Shown: positions 25,810 to 36,214, counted from the first letter of the stretch. The stretch is DNA of 64,000 nt from Duncaniella muris (GCF_003024805.1 NZ_PUEC01000011.1:32046-96045); one strand, 5' to 3'. Notes: generated from the letters alone by a model not told the origin. A program made the numbers and translations.

Positions 25810-28800
25810 ATGAGAATTAACGGAGTCAAGCTTCTTGCTCTGTGTCTTGTTTTCCTGTTGTTTGGGGTGGAAACCTCAGTGGCTCAGGGAAGGAAGCCGG
25901 ATGCAGGTGAAAAACTTAACTACTTCCGAGGCGTCGTGATCGACGATGAAGACGAGCCGCTCCCAGGCGTGACTGTAATGGTCGTAGGCAAAAAGGGCAG
26001 TGGTGCCGCCACAAATGCTGATGGCGAATTTACCATCGGTCTTAAGGATAAGACCACCTGTACACTCCGCTTCACTTATATCGGCATGAAGCCGCAGGAA
26101 GTGCGCGTTCAGGCTGGCAAATCCGTCACAGTGAGACTTGAAACAGATGCCGCAACAATGCAGGAAGTTGTGGTGAACGGTATCTATACCCGTAATATCG
26201 AAAGCTTTACCGGTACGGTCTCTACTTTTAATTCAGAAGATCTCAAGCAGATAGCTCCCCAGGGAGTGCTGAAGAGCCTTGCTCTTCTCGACCCCTCTGT
26301 GGTTCTTGCCGAGAATGTCGATTTCGGCTCAGACCCCAATGCTCTGGCTGACATTTCGATCAACGGTAAGATGAATGTCCAGGCTCTGAGCCAGGAATAT
26401 GAAGCTGACCCCAACCAGCCTCTATTTATTCTTGACGGTTTCGAAACAACTCTTCAGACAATCAGTGACCTCAACATGGACCGTGTGGAAAGCATATCTG
26501 TACTTAAGGATGCCTCCGCTACAGCCATCTACGGCTCGAAGGCCGCCAACGGTGTGATTGTGGTCGAAACCAAGAAGCCAACCGCCGGCCGCCTGCGTCT
26601 GACTTATAACGGATCTATTCAGGTGGCATGGGCCGACCTTAGCGACTACAACCTCATGAACGCAGCCCAGAAGCTTGAGTTCGAACGTCTCTCAGGTGTT
26701 TACAACTATACCCCAATTAGCGGCCCGACTGTCGGACTTGACGAAAACGGCATTCCTATCGCTGAGCCACAGCGCGAGCTCTACCTTGAACGCCTGCGCC
26801 TCGTCAAGGAAGGCTATGACACCTACTGGATGAACGAGCCTCTGCGTACCGCCTACACCCAGAGCCATAACGTATATATAGAAGGTGGTGACCAGGCATT
26901 CCGCTATGGAGCCGGTCTGGCCTACAACAAGACTCAGGGTGTCATGAAGAATTCAGACCGCGATGTGATCAACGGCAACATCACTCTTTCCTACCGTGTA
27001 GACAACTTCAACTTCACCAACCAGACCACCATCTCGCATACAGGCTCAAGCCAGGAAACAGTGGCATTCTCAGCTTTTGCGAAGATGAACCCCTTCTATG
27101 AAAAATATACAGAAGACGGGCAGGTTCCGAAATACGTCTATAAAGACACCAGCGTAGGTGGGGAGACTATCTGGAACCCGCTCTGGGATTTCCGTCAGGG
27201 AAGCTATCGCAAGGGTGACATAATGTCGATCACTGACAACTTCCAGTTTGAATGGCGCGCCACCCGTCAGCTGCGTCTGCGCGGTAACCTCCAGTATTCG
27301 ACTTCGAAGACAACCAACGAGACATACGTTTCGCCCAATGAAACTTCTCAGGACGGACTGGAACCCAGAAAGCGCGGTTCGTATAACAACACCAACCAGA
27401 CAAACACTCGTTATAGCGGCCGCCTCAATGCCACCTACGGCGGATACTGGGGCGTCAACACCCTGAACGTGGTGGCCGGTATGCAGATATCCGACAACCA
27501 TACCAAAGGCCATTCTTATGGTGTGCAGGGTTATCTCAACGACCAGTTCTCCAACCCGAACTTCTCCGTAGGCTATCCCGAAGGCGGCAGGCCAAGTTCG
27601 ACTGACACCCACAGCCGCAACGTCAGCTATTACGCCAACCTTAACTACGCCTGGGACATGCGCTACCTCATGGACATCAACCTCTCGCGCAGCGGTGCCT
27701 CTCAGTTCGGTATCGACGATCCCTTCACCAACACCTGGTCAATCGGTGTGGGCTGGAACGTACACAACGAAAAATGGTTCAAGCCCAACAAATATATCTC
27801 CTACCTGAAACTCAATGCCTCTTACGGTAATCCTGGCAACCAGAACTATGATGCCAAGCTCGCGTCAAGTATCTATGATTACTTTAATGACTACACCAAC
27901 CCCTTCGGCCTGGCAGCACTTGTAAGCCAGTGGGGCAACAACGGTCTGAAATGGCAGAAGACCAATACCTATAACGTGGGTCTCAGCGCTAATATGTTCC
28001 AGCAGAAACTTATGCTCAGCACCTCTTACCAGGCTCGTATCACCGATCCGCTACTGGTGCGCATCTCTCTGCCGCACTCGACCGGTGCATCGTCCGCTCC
28101 GATGAATATCGGTGGCACAGATAATCGCTCGATAAGCCTTAACGCCACCTTCTATGTATTCCGTACTCCTGACCTCAACTGGTATTTCAACGGTAACATC
28201 AACCACAATACAACCAAGTATTACAAGATCGGCAACCAGCTTGACCAGTATAATGAATCAGGACGAGGAAGTTCGAGCCTCGAACGCATGTATGATGGTG
28301 CGAGCATATCCGGACTCTACATTGTCCGTTCGGCCGGCATCGACCCTGCTACCGGTAACGAAATTTTCATCCGCAAGGACGGCACCTATACTTACGAATG
28401 GAATTCTGAAGACGAGGTTCTTTACGGAGATACGAACCCTGATTTCACGGGTGCGCTCAGCACCTCGTTCCTCTATAAGGGATTCTCGTTCGGAACCACA
28501 TTCTCCTTCCGCTCCGGAGCTGAAATCTTCCTGAGCACTCTGATGGAGAAAGTAGAGAACATTTCCAAATCGGCTCTCAGATACAACCAGGACCTCCGCG
28601 CTCTGACAGACCGCTGGAAAAAGCCCGGAGATATCGCAAAATACAAGCGAATCGACGATACATCGACCACCTATAAGAGCAGCCGTTTCGTGGCTACAGA
28701 GCACACTCTCAGCTGCGCGTCTATAAATTTTGGCTATCGCACCACAACAATGCCTTTCCTCCGCACTATCGGGGCATCGTCACTTGACATCCGCGCTTAT

Positions 28801-28899
28801 ATGAACGACATATTCCGCCTCTCGAATATCAAGCAGGAACGAGGCCTCAGCTATCCATTCCAGCGCTCATTCTCGATCTCGCTCGGCCTGAGCTTCTAA
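25810..28899 (+). CDS. SusC-like TonB-dependent outer-membrane transporter
   Basis: 1029 residues. Signal peptide (about 1-25), a carboxypeptidase-regulatory-like domain (about 38-115: FRGVVIDDEDEPLPGVTV...), a Ton-box-like MQEVVVNG, the plug domain with PLFILDG and VLKDASATAIYGSKAANGV, then a 22-strand barrel ending in F (SISLGLSF). Such proteins form the barrel of SusCD pairs that import large nutrients by a lid-opening mechanism driven by TonB. The SusD partner follows 24 nt downstream. The neighbours (DUF4843 and PKD-like lipoproteins, protease, no glycosidase) point to peptides rather than glycans. Confidence 0.95.
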   Translation: MRINGVKLLALCLVFLLFGVETSVAQGRKPDAGEKLNYFRGVVIDDEDEPLPGVTVMVVGKKGSGAATNADGEFTIGLKDKTTCTLRFTYIGMKPQEVRVQAGKSVTVRLETDAATMQEVVVNGIYTRNIESFTGTVSTFNSEDLKQIAPQGVLKSLALLDPSVVLAENVDFGSDPNALADISINGKMNVQALSQEYEADPNQPLFILDGFETTLQTISDLNMDRVESISVLKDASATAIYGSKAANGVIVVETKKPTAGRLRLTYNGSIQVAWADLSDYNLMNAAQKLEFERLSGVYNYTPISGPTVGLDENGIPIAEPQRELYLERLRLVKEGYDTYWMNEPLRTAYTQSHNVYIEGGDQAFRYGAGLAYNKTQGVMKNSDRDVINGNITLSYRVDNFNFTNQTTISHTGSSQETVAFSAFAKMNPFYEKYTEDGQVPKYVYKDTSVGGETIWNPLWDFRQGSYRKGDIMSITDNFQFEWRATRQLRLRGNLQYSTSKTTNETYVSPNETSQDGLEPRKRGSYNNTNQTNTRYSGRLNATYGGYWGVNTLNVVAGMQISDNHTKGHSYGVQGYLNDQFSNPNFSVGYPEGGRPSSTDTHSRNVSYYANLNYAWDMRYLMDINLSRSGASQFGIDDPFTNTWSIGVGWNVHNEKWFKPNKYISYLKLNASYGNPGNQNYDAKLASSIYDYFNDYTNPFGLAALVSQWGNNGLKWQKTNTYNVGLSANMFQQKLMLSTSYQARITDPLLVRISLPHSTGASSAPMNIGGTDNRSISLNATFYVFRTPDLNWYFNGNINHNTTKYYKIGNQLDQYNESGRGSSSLERMYDGASISGLYIVRSAGIDPATGNEIFIRKDGTYTYEWNSEDEVLYGDTNPDFTGALSTSFLYKGFSFGTTFSFRSGAEIFLSTLMEKVENISKSALRYNQDLRALTDRWKKPGDIAKYKRIDDTSTTYKSSRFVATEHTLSCASINFGYRTTTMPFLRTIGASSLDIRAYMNDIFRLSNIKQERGLSYPFQRSFSISLGLSF

Positions 28900-28923
28900 A
28901 CCCTTGAAAAAGCAGACATTATT

Positions 28924-30480
28924 ATGAAAACTATAAATAAAGTAAAATCAATACTCGCCGCCTCGCTTCTTGCCGTCAGTGTCACCTCATGTGCCGACTG
29001 GCTTGAAGTGAAGATGGAAGACAAGGTCATGGAGAACACCCTGTTTTCCGATTACCGTGGTTATATGACGGCTCTCAACGGTGTCTATCTCAGCATGAAC
29101 GATGTCTATTCACGCAATCTCATGACTGGCCCGATTGACGTGATGGCCCAATATTACAATGTGACCGAAAACAAAAACCACTCGCTGAAGCTCTATGCCA
29201 CATATGCCTACAGCGATGTGGAACTTGAAAAAACATTTGCCACAATATGGGCCAACATGTACACGCTGCTCGCCAATCTCAACGTGGTTATCGAGCACAC
29301 CGCTGGCTCTAATCCGCTGACTGAATCGCAGCTGGGCATAATCCGAGGAGAATCACTGGCCCTTCGTGCCTTCTTCCACTTTGATCTTCTGCGTCTGTTC
29401 GGTCCGATCTACACCGAAAACCCGACCATGCGGACTATCCCTTATCAGAATTCATCATCGCGTGAAATCCAGCCCTTGCTTCCTGCCAATGAAGTCATGG
29501 AAAAGATTCTGGCAGATCTTGCCGAGGCCGAGACACTCCTGAGTCAGTATGACCCGGTCATCACTGACGGTGTGCGCAACGAAGTTACAGAAGACAATGG
29601 TGTCTATGCCTATGACTATTCTTTCCGTCAGTTGCGCATGAACTACTATGCTGTCAAACTTCTGCAGGCCCGCGCATATCTCTGGATGGGTGACAAGGCC
29701 ACAGCCTACCGTATCGCCACTGAAGAAATTCTTGACAAGGTCACAACAGACAAGCTTGTGATTTTCCCCTGGGCTACAAAAGAGCAGGTAGAAGCAGCCG
29801 GAAAGCCGGACTGCCTATTCTCGACCGAAGTTATCTTCTCGCTTTACAACACCAAGCGTTCTGAAATTCAAAGCTTATATTTCAGCTCTGCTCTTCGCGC
29901 TCTTTCAAGCCGTCTGACATTCTTCGGCAACTCTCTTACCGGAGATGAATCAAAGGTCGGCACGTTCTATGACGATGACAATGACCTCCGTGTGAAAATG
30001 TGGAAACTCGTCGAGCCGCTCCAGTCGGAAATTGAAGAAGCCGAGTCAAATGGCGAAGAAGCCAAAAGCACCCTGGCTCTGACAAAATATGAATCCTTTA
30101 CAAAAGACGCTGTACTTGACGGAAGTGAAACCTATCGCTACATGATGCCGCTCATGCGTCTGAGCGAGGTCTATCTGATTGCAGCCGAGTGTACTAATGA
30201 CCGCTCAGAGGCATTCCGTCTGATTAACACCATCCGTCACCACCGTCTGTGTGAGGAAGCAGATGAAAATAGTACAGATTTAGCCAAGCTTCTGACCTAC
30301 GAGATGGCCCGCGAGGTGATTGGAGAAGGACAGCTCTTCTTCTTCTACAAGCGCCGTGGCGAAGAACAGATAATCTCCGGTACCAGCGCAGACGGTACTA
30401 CTTCAATGATCAAGACAAACTATGTTGTTCCTATCCCACAGGAAGAGCTTGACGAACGTGCAACTGAAACCAATAAGTAA
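28924..30480 (+). CDS. SusD/RagB-like nutrient-binding outer-membrane lipoprotein
   Basis: 518 residues. Signal peptide ends at a lipobox before C23 (SVTSC). The fold is the helical TPR-like SusD type, with the typical ESLALRAFFHFDLLRLFGPIY helix, YAVKLLQARAYLWMGD, and the C-terminal MMPLMRLSEVYLIAAEC with EVIGEGQLFFFYKR. It is the surface lid that binds the substrate and closes the SusC barrel. In operon with the SusC-like gene and with the two lipoprotein genes downstream (20-nt gap to the next start). Confidence 0.95.
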   Translation: MKTINKVKSILAASLLAVSVTSCADWLEVKMEDKVMENTLFSDYRGYMTALNGVYLSMNDVYSRNLMTGPIDVMAQYYNVTENKNHSLKLYATYAYSDVELEKTFATIWANMYTLLANLNVVIEHTAGSNPLTESQLGIIRGESLALRAFFHFDLLRLFGPIYTENPTMRTIPYQNSSSREIQPLLPANEVMEKILADLAEAETLLSQYDPVITDGVRNEVTEDNGVYAYDYSFRQLRMNYYAVKLLQARAYLWMGDKATAYRIATEEILDKVTTDKLVIFPWATKEQVEAAGKPDCLFSTEVIFSLYNTKRSEIQSLYFSSALRALSSRLTFFGNSLTGDESKVGTFYDDDNDLRVKMWKLVEPLQSEIEEAESNGEEAKSTLALTKYESFTKDAVLDGSETYRYMMPLMRLSEVYLIAAECTNDRSEAFRLINTIRHHRLCEEADENSTDLAKLLTYEMAREVIGEGQLFFFYKRRGEEQIISGTSADGTTSMIKTNYVVPIPQEELDERATETNK

Positions 30481-30499
30481 AAAACAGTCAGAACAAATC

Positions 30500-31372
30500 A
30501 TGAAAAAAATCATATATCTTATATGCGCCCTGGTGTCCCTTCCGCTCGCCTATAGCTGTAAGGAGCATGAAATAGCGTTTTATGACGGTGTCGATGCCAT
30601 TTTCTTTGACCAGCAGTATGGAGTATCGTATTACGACTCCCTGAGACAGGCTCACAAGAATTACTCTTACATACCTTTCGGAGTGATGGACGAGAGAGAT
30701 TCCCTGTTGAGAATCAAGATAGAGGTGGCCGGACATATCCGCGACTATGACCGCCCGTTCGGAATCGAAGTTGTGGCTGACAGCACAACGGCTGTGGCAG
30801 GTGAAGATTATGAACTTGCTTCTAATGAGGCCGTTATTCTTGCAGGTCAGAACAGCACCCATATATCACTTATGACACACCGCACACCCAGATCTGAGGA
30901 AGGAACAATCCAGCTGCAGCTCCGGCTGATACCCGGCGAGCACTTCTCTCTGCCTTTTGGTTCGAATGGTATTGGGAACATGCCTCTGCGCGATGAAAAT
31001 ACGGAAACTCAGCCTATGAGCACAAACGCTGACCCCGCCATCCACAACATTTTTATAAATTGTAATCTCCGCAAACCCCAGGGCTGGAACGATGACAAGT
31101 TCGGTATATATTCAGAGACAAAATACAAGCTTATTCTGGAAATTTCTGAAGAAATCTTCGGATGGACTGTCTCAGATTTTGATAATGATCCCAATGGTGT
31201 CATGAAGACTACCCGCTGTCTGCGAGTTGCCAACTACGTGTCAAAATACCTGCTTGAACAATACAAAAAGGGGCGCGAGCACTGGGTCATTGACGAAGAC
31301 GGATCCATGATGTGGGTTTTAGGCTGTTCATGGGCAAGCGGCACAATGCCTGACAATATGACTGAGATCTAA
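30500..31372 (+). CDS. DUF4843 family lipoprotein
   Basis: 290 residues from the ATG at 30500; the signal peptide ends at C20 (LAYSCKEHE). The body (YIPFGVMDERDSLLRIKIEVAG..., VAGEDYEL, LRLIPGEHF) matches the DUF4843 family, which accompanies SusC/SusD pairs. The related set in B. thetaiotaomicron (BT2261-BT2264, from memory) forms a complex with two extra lipoproteins of this kind and was seen with bound peptide. I infer an accessory role at the cell surface. Confidence 0.85.
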   Translation: MKKIIYLICALVSLPLAYSCKEHEIAFYDGVDAIFFDQQYGVSYYDSLRQAHKNYSYIPFGVMDERDSLLRIKIEVAGHIRDYDRPFGIEVVADSTTAVAGEDYELASNEAVILAGQNSTHISLMTHRTPRSEEGTIQLQLRLIPGEHFSLPFGSNGIGNMPLRDENTETQPMSTNADPAIHNIFINCNLRKPQGWNDDKFGIYSETKYKLILEISEEIFGWTVSDFDNDPNGVMKTTRCLRVANYVSKYLLEQYKKGREHWVIDEDGSMMWVLGCSWASGTMPDNMTEI

Positions 31373-31402
31373 ACATTGTAGAATCAAAGAAAAATCGGAT
31401 TA

Positions 31403-32986
31403 ATGAAAAAATATATATATCCCCTTCTGGCGCTCGGACTGATGACAGCCTGTGTAGAAGACGAGGGCAATTACAACTATAAGCATCTCAACGTCATCAA
31501 GATCGAGGGCATAGAGGAATCATATGCACCCCTTGCCTATATGGACAATGTGAAAATCAGTCCGGTGCTTTCCGGCTCGCTTGCCGGAACGGATCTGAGC
31601 AACTACGAATATCAGTGGCATTTCTGCATAAACACCCATGCTTCACATGTGGTGATCAGTAACGAGAAGGATCTTGACTGGCATGCTGATATAGCGCCCG
31701 GAACCTATTCGCTCTATTTCACCGTCAAAGACCGTACGACAGGGCTTGAAAAGCAGCAGAGAACCACCTTGAATGTCGGTTCGCCTTTCCTTCGCGGTTT
31801 CCTTGTGCTCGGTGACGATATGGAGACTGGCCAAGTGCGTCTTGACATGCTCTGCATGCCTCAGGAGCGCGACACAGCATATGCCGAAAGCGTAATCACG
31901 GACCCAATAGGACTTGTCGGTGCCAGAGAGATGGTTTTCAGCGGTTATGGTTCGGCCAATGAAGATGACCAGTTCCTTTGGCTGCTTTCCGACCACTATG
32001 CCCACAGACTTACATTTGGCGAGACCCTATCATATATTGATGAATTCAATGAATCCGGCTTGGTCGAGCTTGAAATTCCGCATCAGACCCCGATGCAGGT
32101 GCGCGATGTCTTTCCTCGTCAGGGCAGCAAAAACGCTATCAACGGAACCACGCAGAACCGTGCCAGAACTTACAGAGGTCTGATACTTGATGATGCCGTA
32201 GTGTTCTGTAACGTAAGTTCTGGAGGATATGGAGGTGCCATCAACCGTTACAGCGCCGTGTCAAATAACTATTTCAAGCCCTATCCGAAGGCGTTTATCC
32301 AGCCTACCATCCCGTTTAACAATTCAAATCTGCTCAATGCGCTGGTGTATGACACCGACAATCAGTGCTTTGCACGAATGCTGGGCGCTTATTCCACATA
32401 TATGGAGAAGATTACCGATTACTATCCTGGCGGTACATGGAATCTTGAAATCGGACAAGACAACAGGACTATGGTTTATGGTGAAAACGGCCTGAATCTT
32501 TACAACGGTGATAATCCTGTCTATATTCTCGCCAAAGACAACGATGCAGACAACTACTACGTTATGTATTTCTCAGGCCATTACAGCTACCTGACACGCC
32601 GCTACTATCCGACAAAGTCACCGCTCTATGCCGTGGATAAGGCTGTGGCTGTCGATATAGACAAGGCATCGCACTACATGTTCTCCTCAAACCGTCTGGT
32701 CTTGCTCTACTCGGTTGGCAACCGCCTCTATCAGTATGACTACACCCGCGGCACATGCATCAGCCATGAGTTTGACGGAGACATCACCTATCTTGAATCC
32801 GATTATTCGTCAAAGTGCTCGATCAAGGAGTACTTCTTGGCCACCTATAATGACGCCACCGGCAAGGGCATGATCTACAAGATGGAAGTGCCTGATATCG
32901 CCAATGCCGGCTTCAGCTTCCTTGATGGTCAGCAGTGGGAAACTACTCTGAAAGTCAAGGATATCGAATGGAAATGGCCTAACTAA
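31403..32986 (+). CDS. PKD-like family surface lipoprotein of the SusCD locus
   Basis: 527 residues. Signal peptide ends at C17 (LMTACVEDEGN); the acidic residues right after the Cys fit a surface-export signal of Bacteroidetes lipoproteins. An N-terminal PKD-like beta sandwich (SYAPLAYMDNVKISPVL... YEYQWHF... YSLYFTVKD, about 30-125) is followed by a propeller-like region. Probably the second accessory lipoprotein of the importer. Last gene of the four-gene operon; a terminator follows. Confidence 0.85.
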   Translation: MKKYIYPLLALGLMTACVEDEGNYNYKHLNVIKIEGIEESYAPLAYMDNVKISPVLSGSLAGTDLSNYEYQWHFCINTHASHVVISNEKDLDWHADIAPGTYSLYFTVKDRTTGLEKQQRTTLNVGSPFLRGFLVLGDDMETGQVRLDMLCMPQERDTAYAESVITDPIGLVGAREMVFSGYGSANEDDQFLWLLSDHYAHRLTFGETLSYIDEFNESGLVELEIPHQTPMQVRDVFPRQGSKNAINGTTQNRARTYRGLILDDAVVFCNVSSGGYGGAINRYSAVSNNYFKPYPKAFIQPTIPFNNSNLLNALVYDTDNQCFARMLGAYSTYMEKITDYYPGGTWNLEIGQDNRTMVYGENGLNLYNGDNPVYILAKDNDADNYYVMYFSGHYSYLTRRYYPTKSPLYAVDKAVAVDIDKASHYMFSSNRLVLLYSVGNRLYQYDYTRGTCISHEFDGDITYLESDYSSKCSIKEYFLATYNDATGKGMIYKMEVPDIANAGFSFLDGQQWETTLKVKDIEWKWPN

Positions 32987-33018
32987 AGGGCTCTGTATCC
33001 GATTGAAGTCAATCATAG

Positions 33019-33065
33019 AGCCGCGTGCGGACAAGACCCTGATGTCAGGCCCTCACGCGGCTTTT
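33019..33065 (+). terminator. Terminator of the SusCD operon
   Basis: AGCCGCGTG (33019-33027) pairs with CACGCGGCT (33054-33062), then TTT. Separates the importer operon from the thioredoxin-protease cluster. Confidence 0.85.
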
Positions 33066-33207
33066 CATATCCTTTCCGGACCCCGGCTCCGGAATGGCTC
33101 TGCCAGAAATACAGATTTTTTTTGACGGTTGATGTAACGATCCGCAGACTCGGCCGTCTTATATTCAGAAAACAAGATTAACCTTAACACCTACACTAAC
33201 AACAATT

Positions 33208-34293
33208 ATGAAGAAATTTATCATTGCCTCTCTGCTTATAGGCGCTTCAGCCCTGGTGGCTCCCGCTCAGACAGAGTTCCGTCATGTCTCTTTTGAAGAA
33301 GCTCTTGCAGCGGCAAAGAAAGAAAATAAACTCGTGTTCGTTGACTTCTTCACCACTTGGTGCGGTCCTTGCAAGATGATGTCAAACAAAGTCTTCCCAC
33401 AGAAGGAGGTAGGCGATTTCATGAACGCCAAATTCATCCCCCTCAAGCTTGATGCCGAAAAAGAAGGAGCCGCGCTTGCCAAGCAGTATGGCGTGAAAGC
33501 TTATCCCACTTACGTAGTGATGGACGGTGACGGCAAGGAAGTGGCCAAGTTCTCAGGCTATATGGACGGTCCCAAATTCATTGAGAAAGTCACAGCCAAC
33601 CTTGACCCCGAACAGTCGCCCGAACGCATCCGCGCCCGCTATGAAGCCGGCGAACGCACCCCGAAGGTTGTCAACAGCTACGCCATGCAGCTCATGGAAC
33701 AGCGCAAGGAAGACGAAGGTTTCAAGGTGATTGACGACTACTTCGCATCGCTCTCGGAAGCTGACCGTCTCAAAGCCGAGAATGAATTCATCTTCACTGT
33801 CTATACCATTGATCTTGACAATGACCGTGCCCGCTTCATGATCTCTCACAAAAACAAATTCACAGGTGAGACAGCCGGCAAGATCAACACCGTGCTTGCA
33901 AGCCTCTACGGACGCAAACTCAGTTCATATTTCTCTGGCTACATGTATCGTGAAGGCGGCTACAAGGCCGAAGAGTTCGCCCAGCTCAAAAAAGAGATAG
34001 CCGATCTCGGATTTGACAAAGACAATGACAACCACGTCATCTATGAGTTTGTGGAAAACCGCGCCTCGATGAACGATGCCGACTATCTTGCCTTCTGCGA
34101 ATCCAACTTCAGCCGTCTGAGCGCTCGTTCCAAAGATATTCTGGCTATCAACGTGCCCCGTCTCTTCGATGAAAAGGACGCCACAATGAAACCCCAGCTC
34201 TCAAAATTCCTCCGTGCCCACGTCGGCGAACTCGGAGCTGTAGCCATCCAGGTTGTAGGCCGCTCGCTCAACAGCATGGAGTCTGGCGACTGA
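33208..34293 (+). CDS. Exported thioredoxin-fold protein with long C-terminal helical domain
   Basis: 361 residues. Signal peptide MKKFIIASLLIGASALVAPA, then a thioredoxin fold with W-C52-G-P-C55 and the cis-Pro in AYPTYVVMDGDG (about 25-130). The rest (130-361) is helical and resembles no family I recognise; similar tails exist on Bacteroidetes thioredoxin-like proteins. It starts a three-gene cluster with a trypsin-like protease and a GLPGLI protein, all exported. Possibly it keeps secreted proteins reduced or folded. Confidence 0.85.
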   Translation: MKKFIIASLLIGASALVAPAQTEFRHVSFEEALAAAKKENKLVFVDFFTTWCGPCKMMSNKVFPQKEVGDFMNAKFIPLKLDAEKEGAALAKQYGVKAYPTYVVMDGDGKEVAKFSGYMDGPKFIEKVTANLDPEQSPERIRARYEAGERTPKVVNSYAMQLMEQRKEDEGFKVIDDYFASLSEADRLKAENEFIFTVYTIDLDNDRARFMISHKNKFTGETAGKINTVLASLYGRKLSSYFSGYMYREGGYKAEEFAQLKKEIADLGFDKDNDNHVIYEFVENRASMNDADYLAFCESNFSRLSARSKDILAINVPRLFDEKDATMKPQLSKFLRAHVGELGAVAIQVVGRSLNSMESGD

Positions 34294-34374
34294 TCTTCTT
34301 CCGGAGCATGATCTACCACGATTATGTCGCAAAATGAATTCAAAATAGAATCCCGAACATATCAAACAGAACAG

Positions 34375-35304
34375 ATGAACAAGAAACTGTTTACTCTGCC
34401 TTTGTCACTTATAGCTGTGGTGCTCGCTCTTTTGGGTGTGGCACCACAGGCTTATGCTGACCATGACGCACTTTTCCAGGACTATCCTGCCAAAGTCGAG
34501 GCAGCTACCGCTCTGGCGCGTGAATACATGAAGACCCATCCCGGCCAGGGATCAGACTCCTTGCGCCACAATGTCATAGCCGGACTGACCGATGGCCGCG
34601 TGGCATCGTCGCGAGTGCTGACACCGACCCGTAAGCGCAAGCTTTCGGCCCGTGAGGTCTTTGAGCTCTGCCGCCCAAGCTCGCTTGTGGTCTGCCGCTT
34701 CGAGCATAACAACGCCTATGCTCTTGACTCGGCCTACAGCAATGCCTCGGCTGTAGCTCTCACTTCTGACGGAATCTGTGCCACAAACTATCATGTGGTA
34801 GCCGATCTGGTGCTGAGCGGAGCCCTCGGTCATGAAGTCAAAAACGACCTGATGCGCTTCCTGATGGACCATGAAGGCAACATCTATCCCTTCCGTCAGG
34901 TGCTCCATGTCGATCCGATAAACGACATGGCCATCATCCGGGTCGACACCAACGGCCGCAAACTCACACCGGCCTCCATCGGCACAGATGTCCCGCAGGG
35001 CACTACTGTCTACTGCCTGTCGCACCCCTCCGGAGCCTACTATCATTTCACCGACGGAATGGTGTCTAACTGCACCCGCAGCACCAACAAGCGTACTGGC
35101 CGTGACAAGTATATCCTTGAAATCACCTCCGACTATGGTGTCGGAGCCAGCGGAGGCCCGATTTTCGATGACTGCGGAAACCTCGTGGCGCTCGTCAGCT
35201 CCACATTCTCCCTCTATGCCCAGCCGCAGCAGTATCGCAATTTTCAGATGGCATACAAGCAGACTGTGCCCGTCTTTCTGATCAGAGAATGTTTCACAGA
35301 TTAA
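34375..35304 (+). CDS. Exported trypsin-like serine protease
   Basis: 309 residues from the ATG at 34375 (upstream starts lack a signal peptide directly at the N-terminus). Signal peptide about 1-28, a pro- or linker region to about 95, then a chymotrypsin-like domain with the triad H140 (TNYHVV), D184 (NDMAII) and S259 (GASGGPIF). There is no PDZ domain, unlike HtrA. Located between the SusCD peptide-importer-like operon and the GLPGLI gene; it overlaps no neighbour, but the GLPGLI start is only 14 nt away. It could cleave proteins for the importer (inference). Confidence 0.85.
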   Translation: MNKKLFTLPLSLIAVVLALLGVAPQAYADHDALFQDYPAKVEAATALAREYMKTHPGQGSDSLRHNVIAGLTDGRVASSRVLTPTRKRKLSAREVFELCRPSSLVVCRFEHNNAYALDSAYSNASAVALTSDGICATNYHVVADLVLSGALGHEVKNDLMRFLMDHEGNIYPFRQVLHVDPINDMAIIRVDTNGRKLTPASIGTDVPQGTTVYCLSHPSGAYYHFTDGMVSNCTRSTNKRTGRDKYILEITSDYGVGASGGPIFDDCGNLVALVSSTFSLYAQPQQYRNFQMAYKQTVPVFLIRECFTD

Positions 35305-35318
35305 TCCCCGGCACGATA

Positions 35319-36209
35319 ATGAAGAAAGAACTACTTGCAACAGCCGTCGCCCTCATGCTGGGACTCGGCGTGAACGCCCAGGAACAGAAAAAGCAGCCAG
35401 ATGCCGGAGCGCAGCAGGCCAATGAGATGGTCAACAAAATGAAAGAAGAGGCTGCCGCCTACTATGCCGGAGCCGATACAGCCGACTACGGCGTACGCTA
35501 CCGCCTGCGCTATCTCTGCAACAAAAAGAAAAACATCCGTTTCGAAGAAGACCGCGTAGTGCTCATAAGCCCTGATGTGACTCTTGACATGAGCTATCAG
35601 GGAATAGGGGAGACCCGCTGGCGCATGGCCAATCCGAAAGGACAGGGCGGCGACAGAAGCCTCGCCTATCATCTGACACCCAATTTCTATTTCTACTATC
35701 CCTCGTCAGGCCGCATGGTCCGCACCTACCGCATAATCACCGAAGAATTTCTTCTTGACGATGCCAGGTGCGAGAACAACTGGAAGATAACAGATGAAGA
35801 AAAGAAAATCGGTGAATACAACTGCCGCAAGGCAACTCTTGACCGCGGCGGACGCCGTTGGACCGCATGGTTCACCACCGATCTGCCCCACAGGGGAGCA
35901 CCACAGACATTCACCGGACTGCCCGGCGTGGTGCTTGAAGTCGCCGATGCCGACCGCGAGGTCTGCTGGATGTTCAACGGCCTTGTCAACAGCATCCCCG
36001 ACAGCAAGCTCTATATAAAGATGCCCGAAAAATTCGTTCAGGCCACTCCTGAAGAATTCCGGAAAATACTGCGTGTATTCTCGCTTTCTGACAACAGTTA
36101 TGTGCAGCAGTCAGGTGTGATGAGCAAGAACTCAAGCCATTATCCCGAAAAATATACCCCCTCGACAGGAATCGATGCCTGCGAGATCGACAATCCCATC
36201 GAGCGCTGA
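35319..36209 (+). CDS. GLPGLI family protein
   Basis: 296 residues with signal peptide MKKELLATAVALMLGLGVNA. Contains the family motif as FTGLPGVVLEV (about 208-218), preceded by AWFTTDLPHRGAP. The family is widespread in Bacteroidetes and has no known function; members often sit next to TonB-dependent receptors or proteases. Here it is the last gene of the thioredoxin-protease-GLPGLI cluster; a strong terminator follows. Confidence 0.85.
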   Translation: MKKELLATAVALMLGLGVNAQEQKKQPDAGAQQANEMVNKMKEEAAAYYAGADTADYGVRYRLRYLCNKKKNIRFEEDRVVLISPDVTLDMSYQGIGETRWRMANPKGQGGDRSLAYHLTPNFYFYYPSSGRMVRTYRIITEEFLLDDARCENNWKITDEEKKIGEYNCRKATLDRGGRRWTAWFTTDLPHRGAPQTFTGLPGVVLEVADADREVCWMFNGLVNSIPDSKLYIKMPEKFVQATPEEFRKILRVFSLSDNSYVQQSGVMSKNSSHYPEKYTPSTGIDACEIDNPIER

Positions 36210-36214
36210 TAAAC

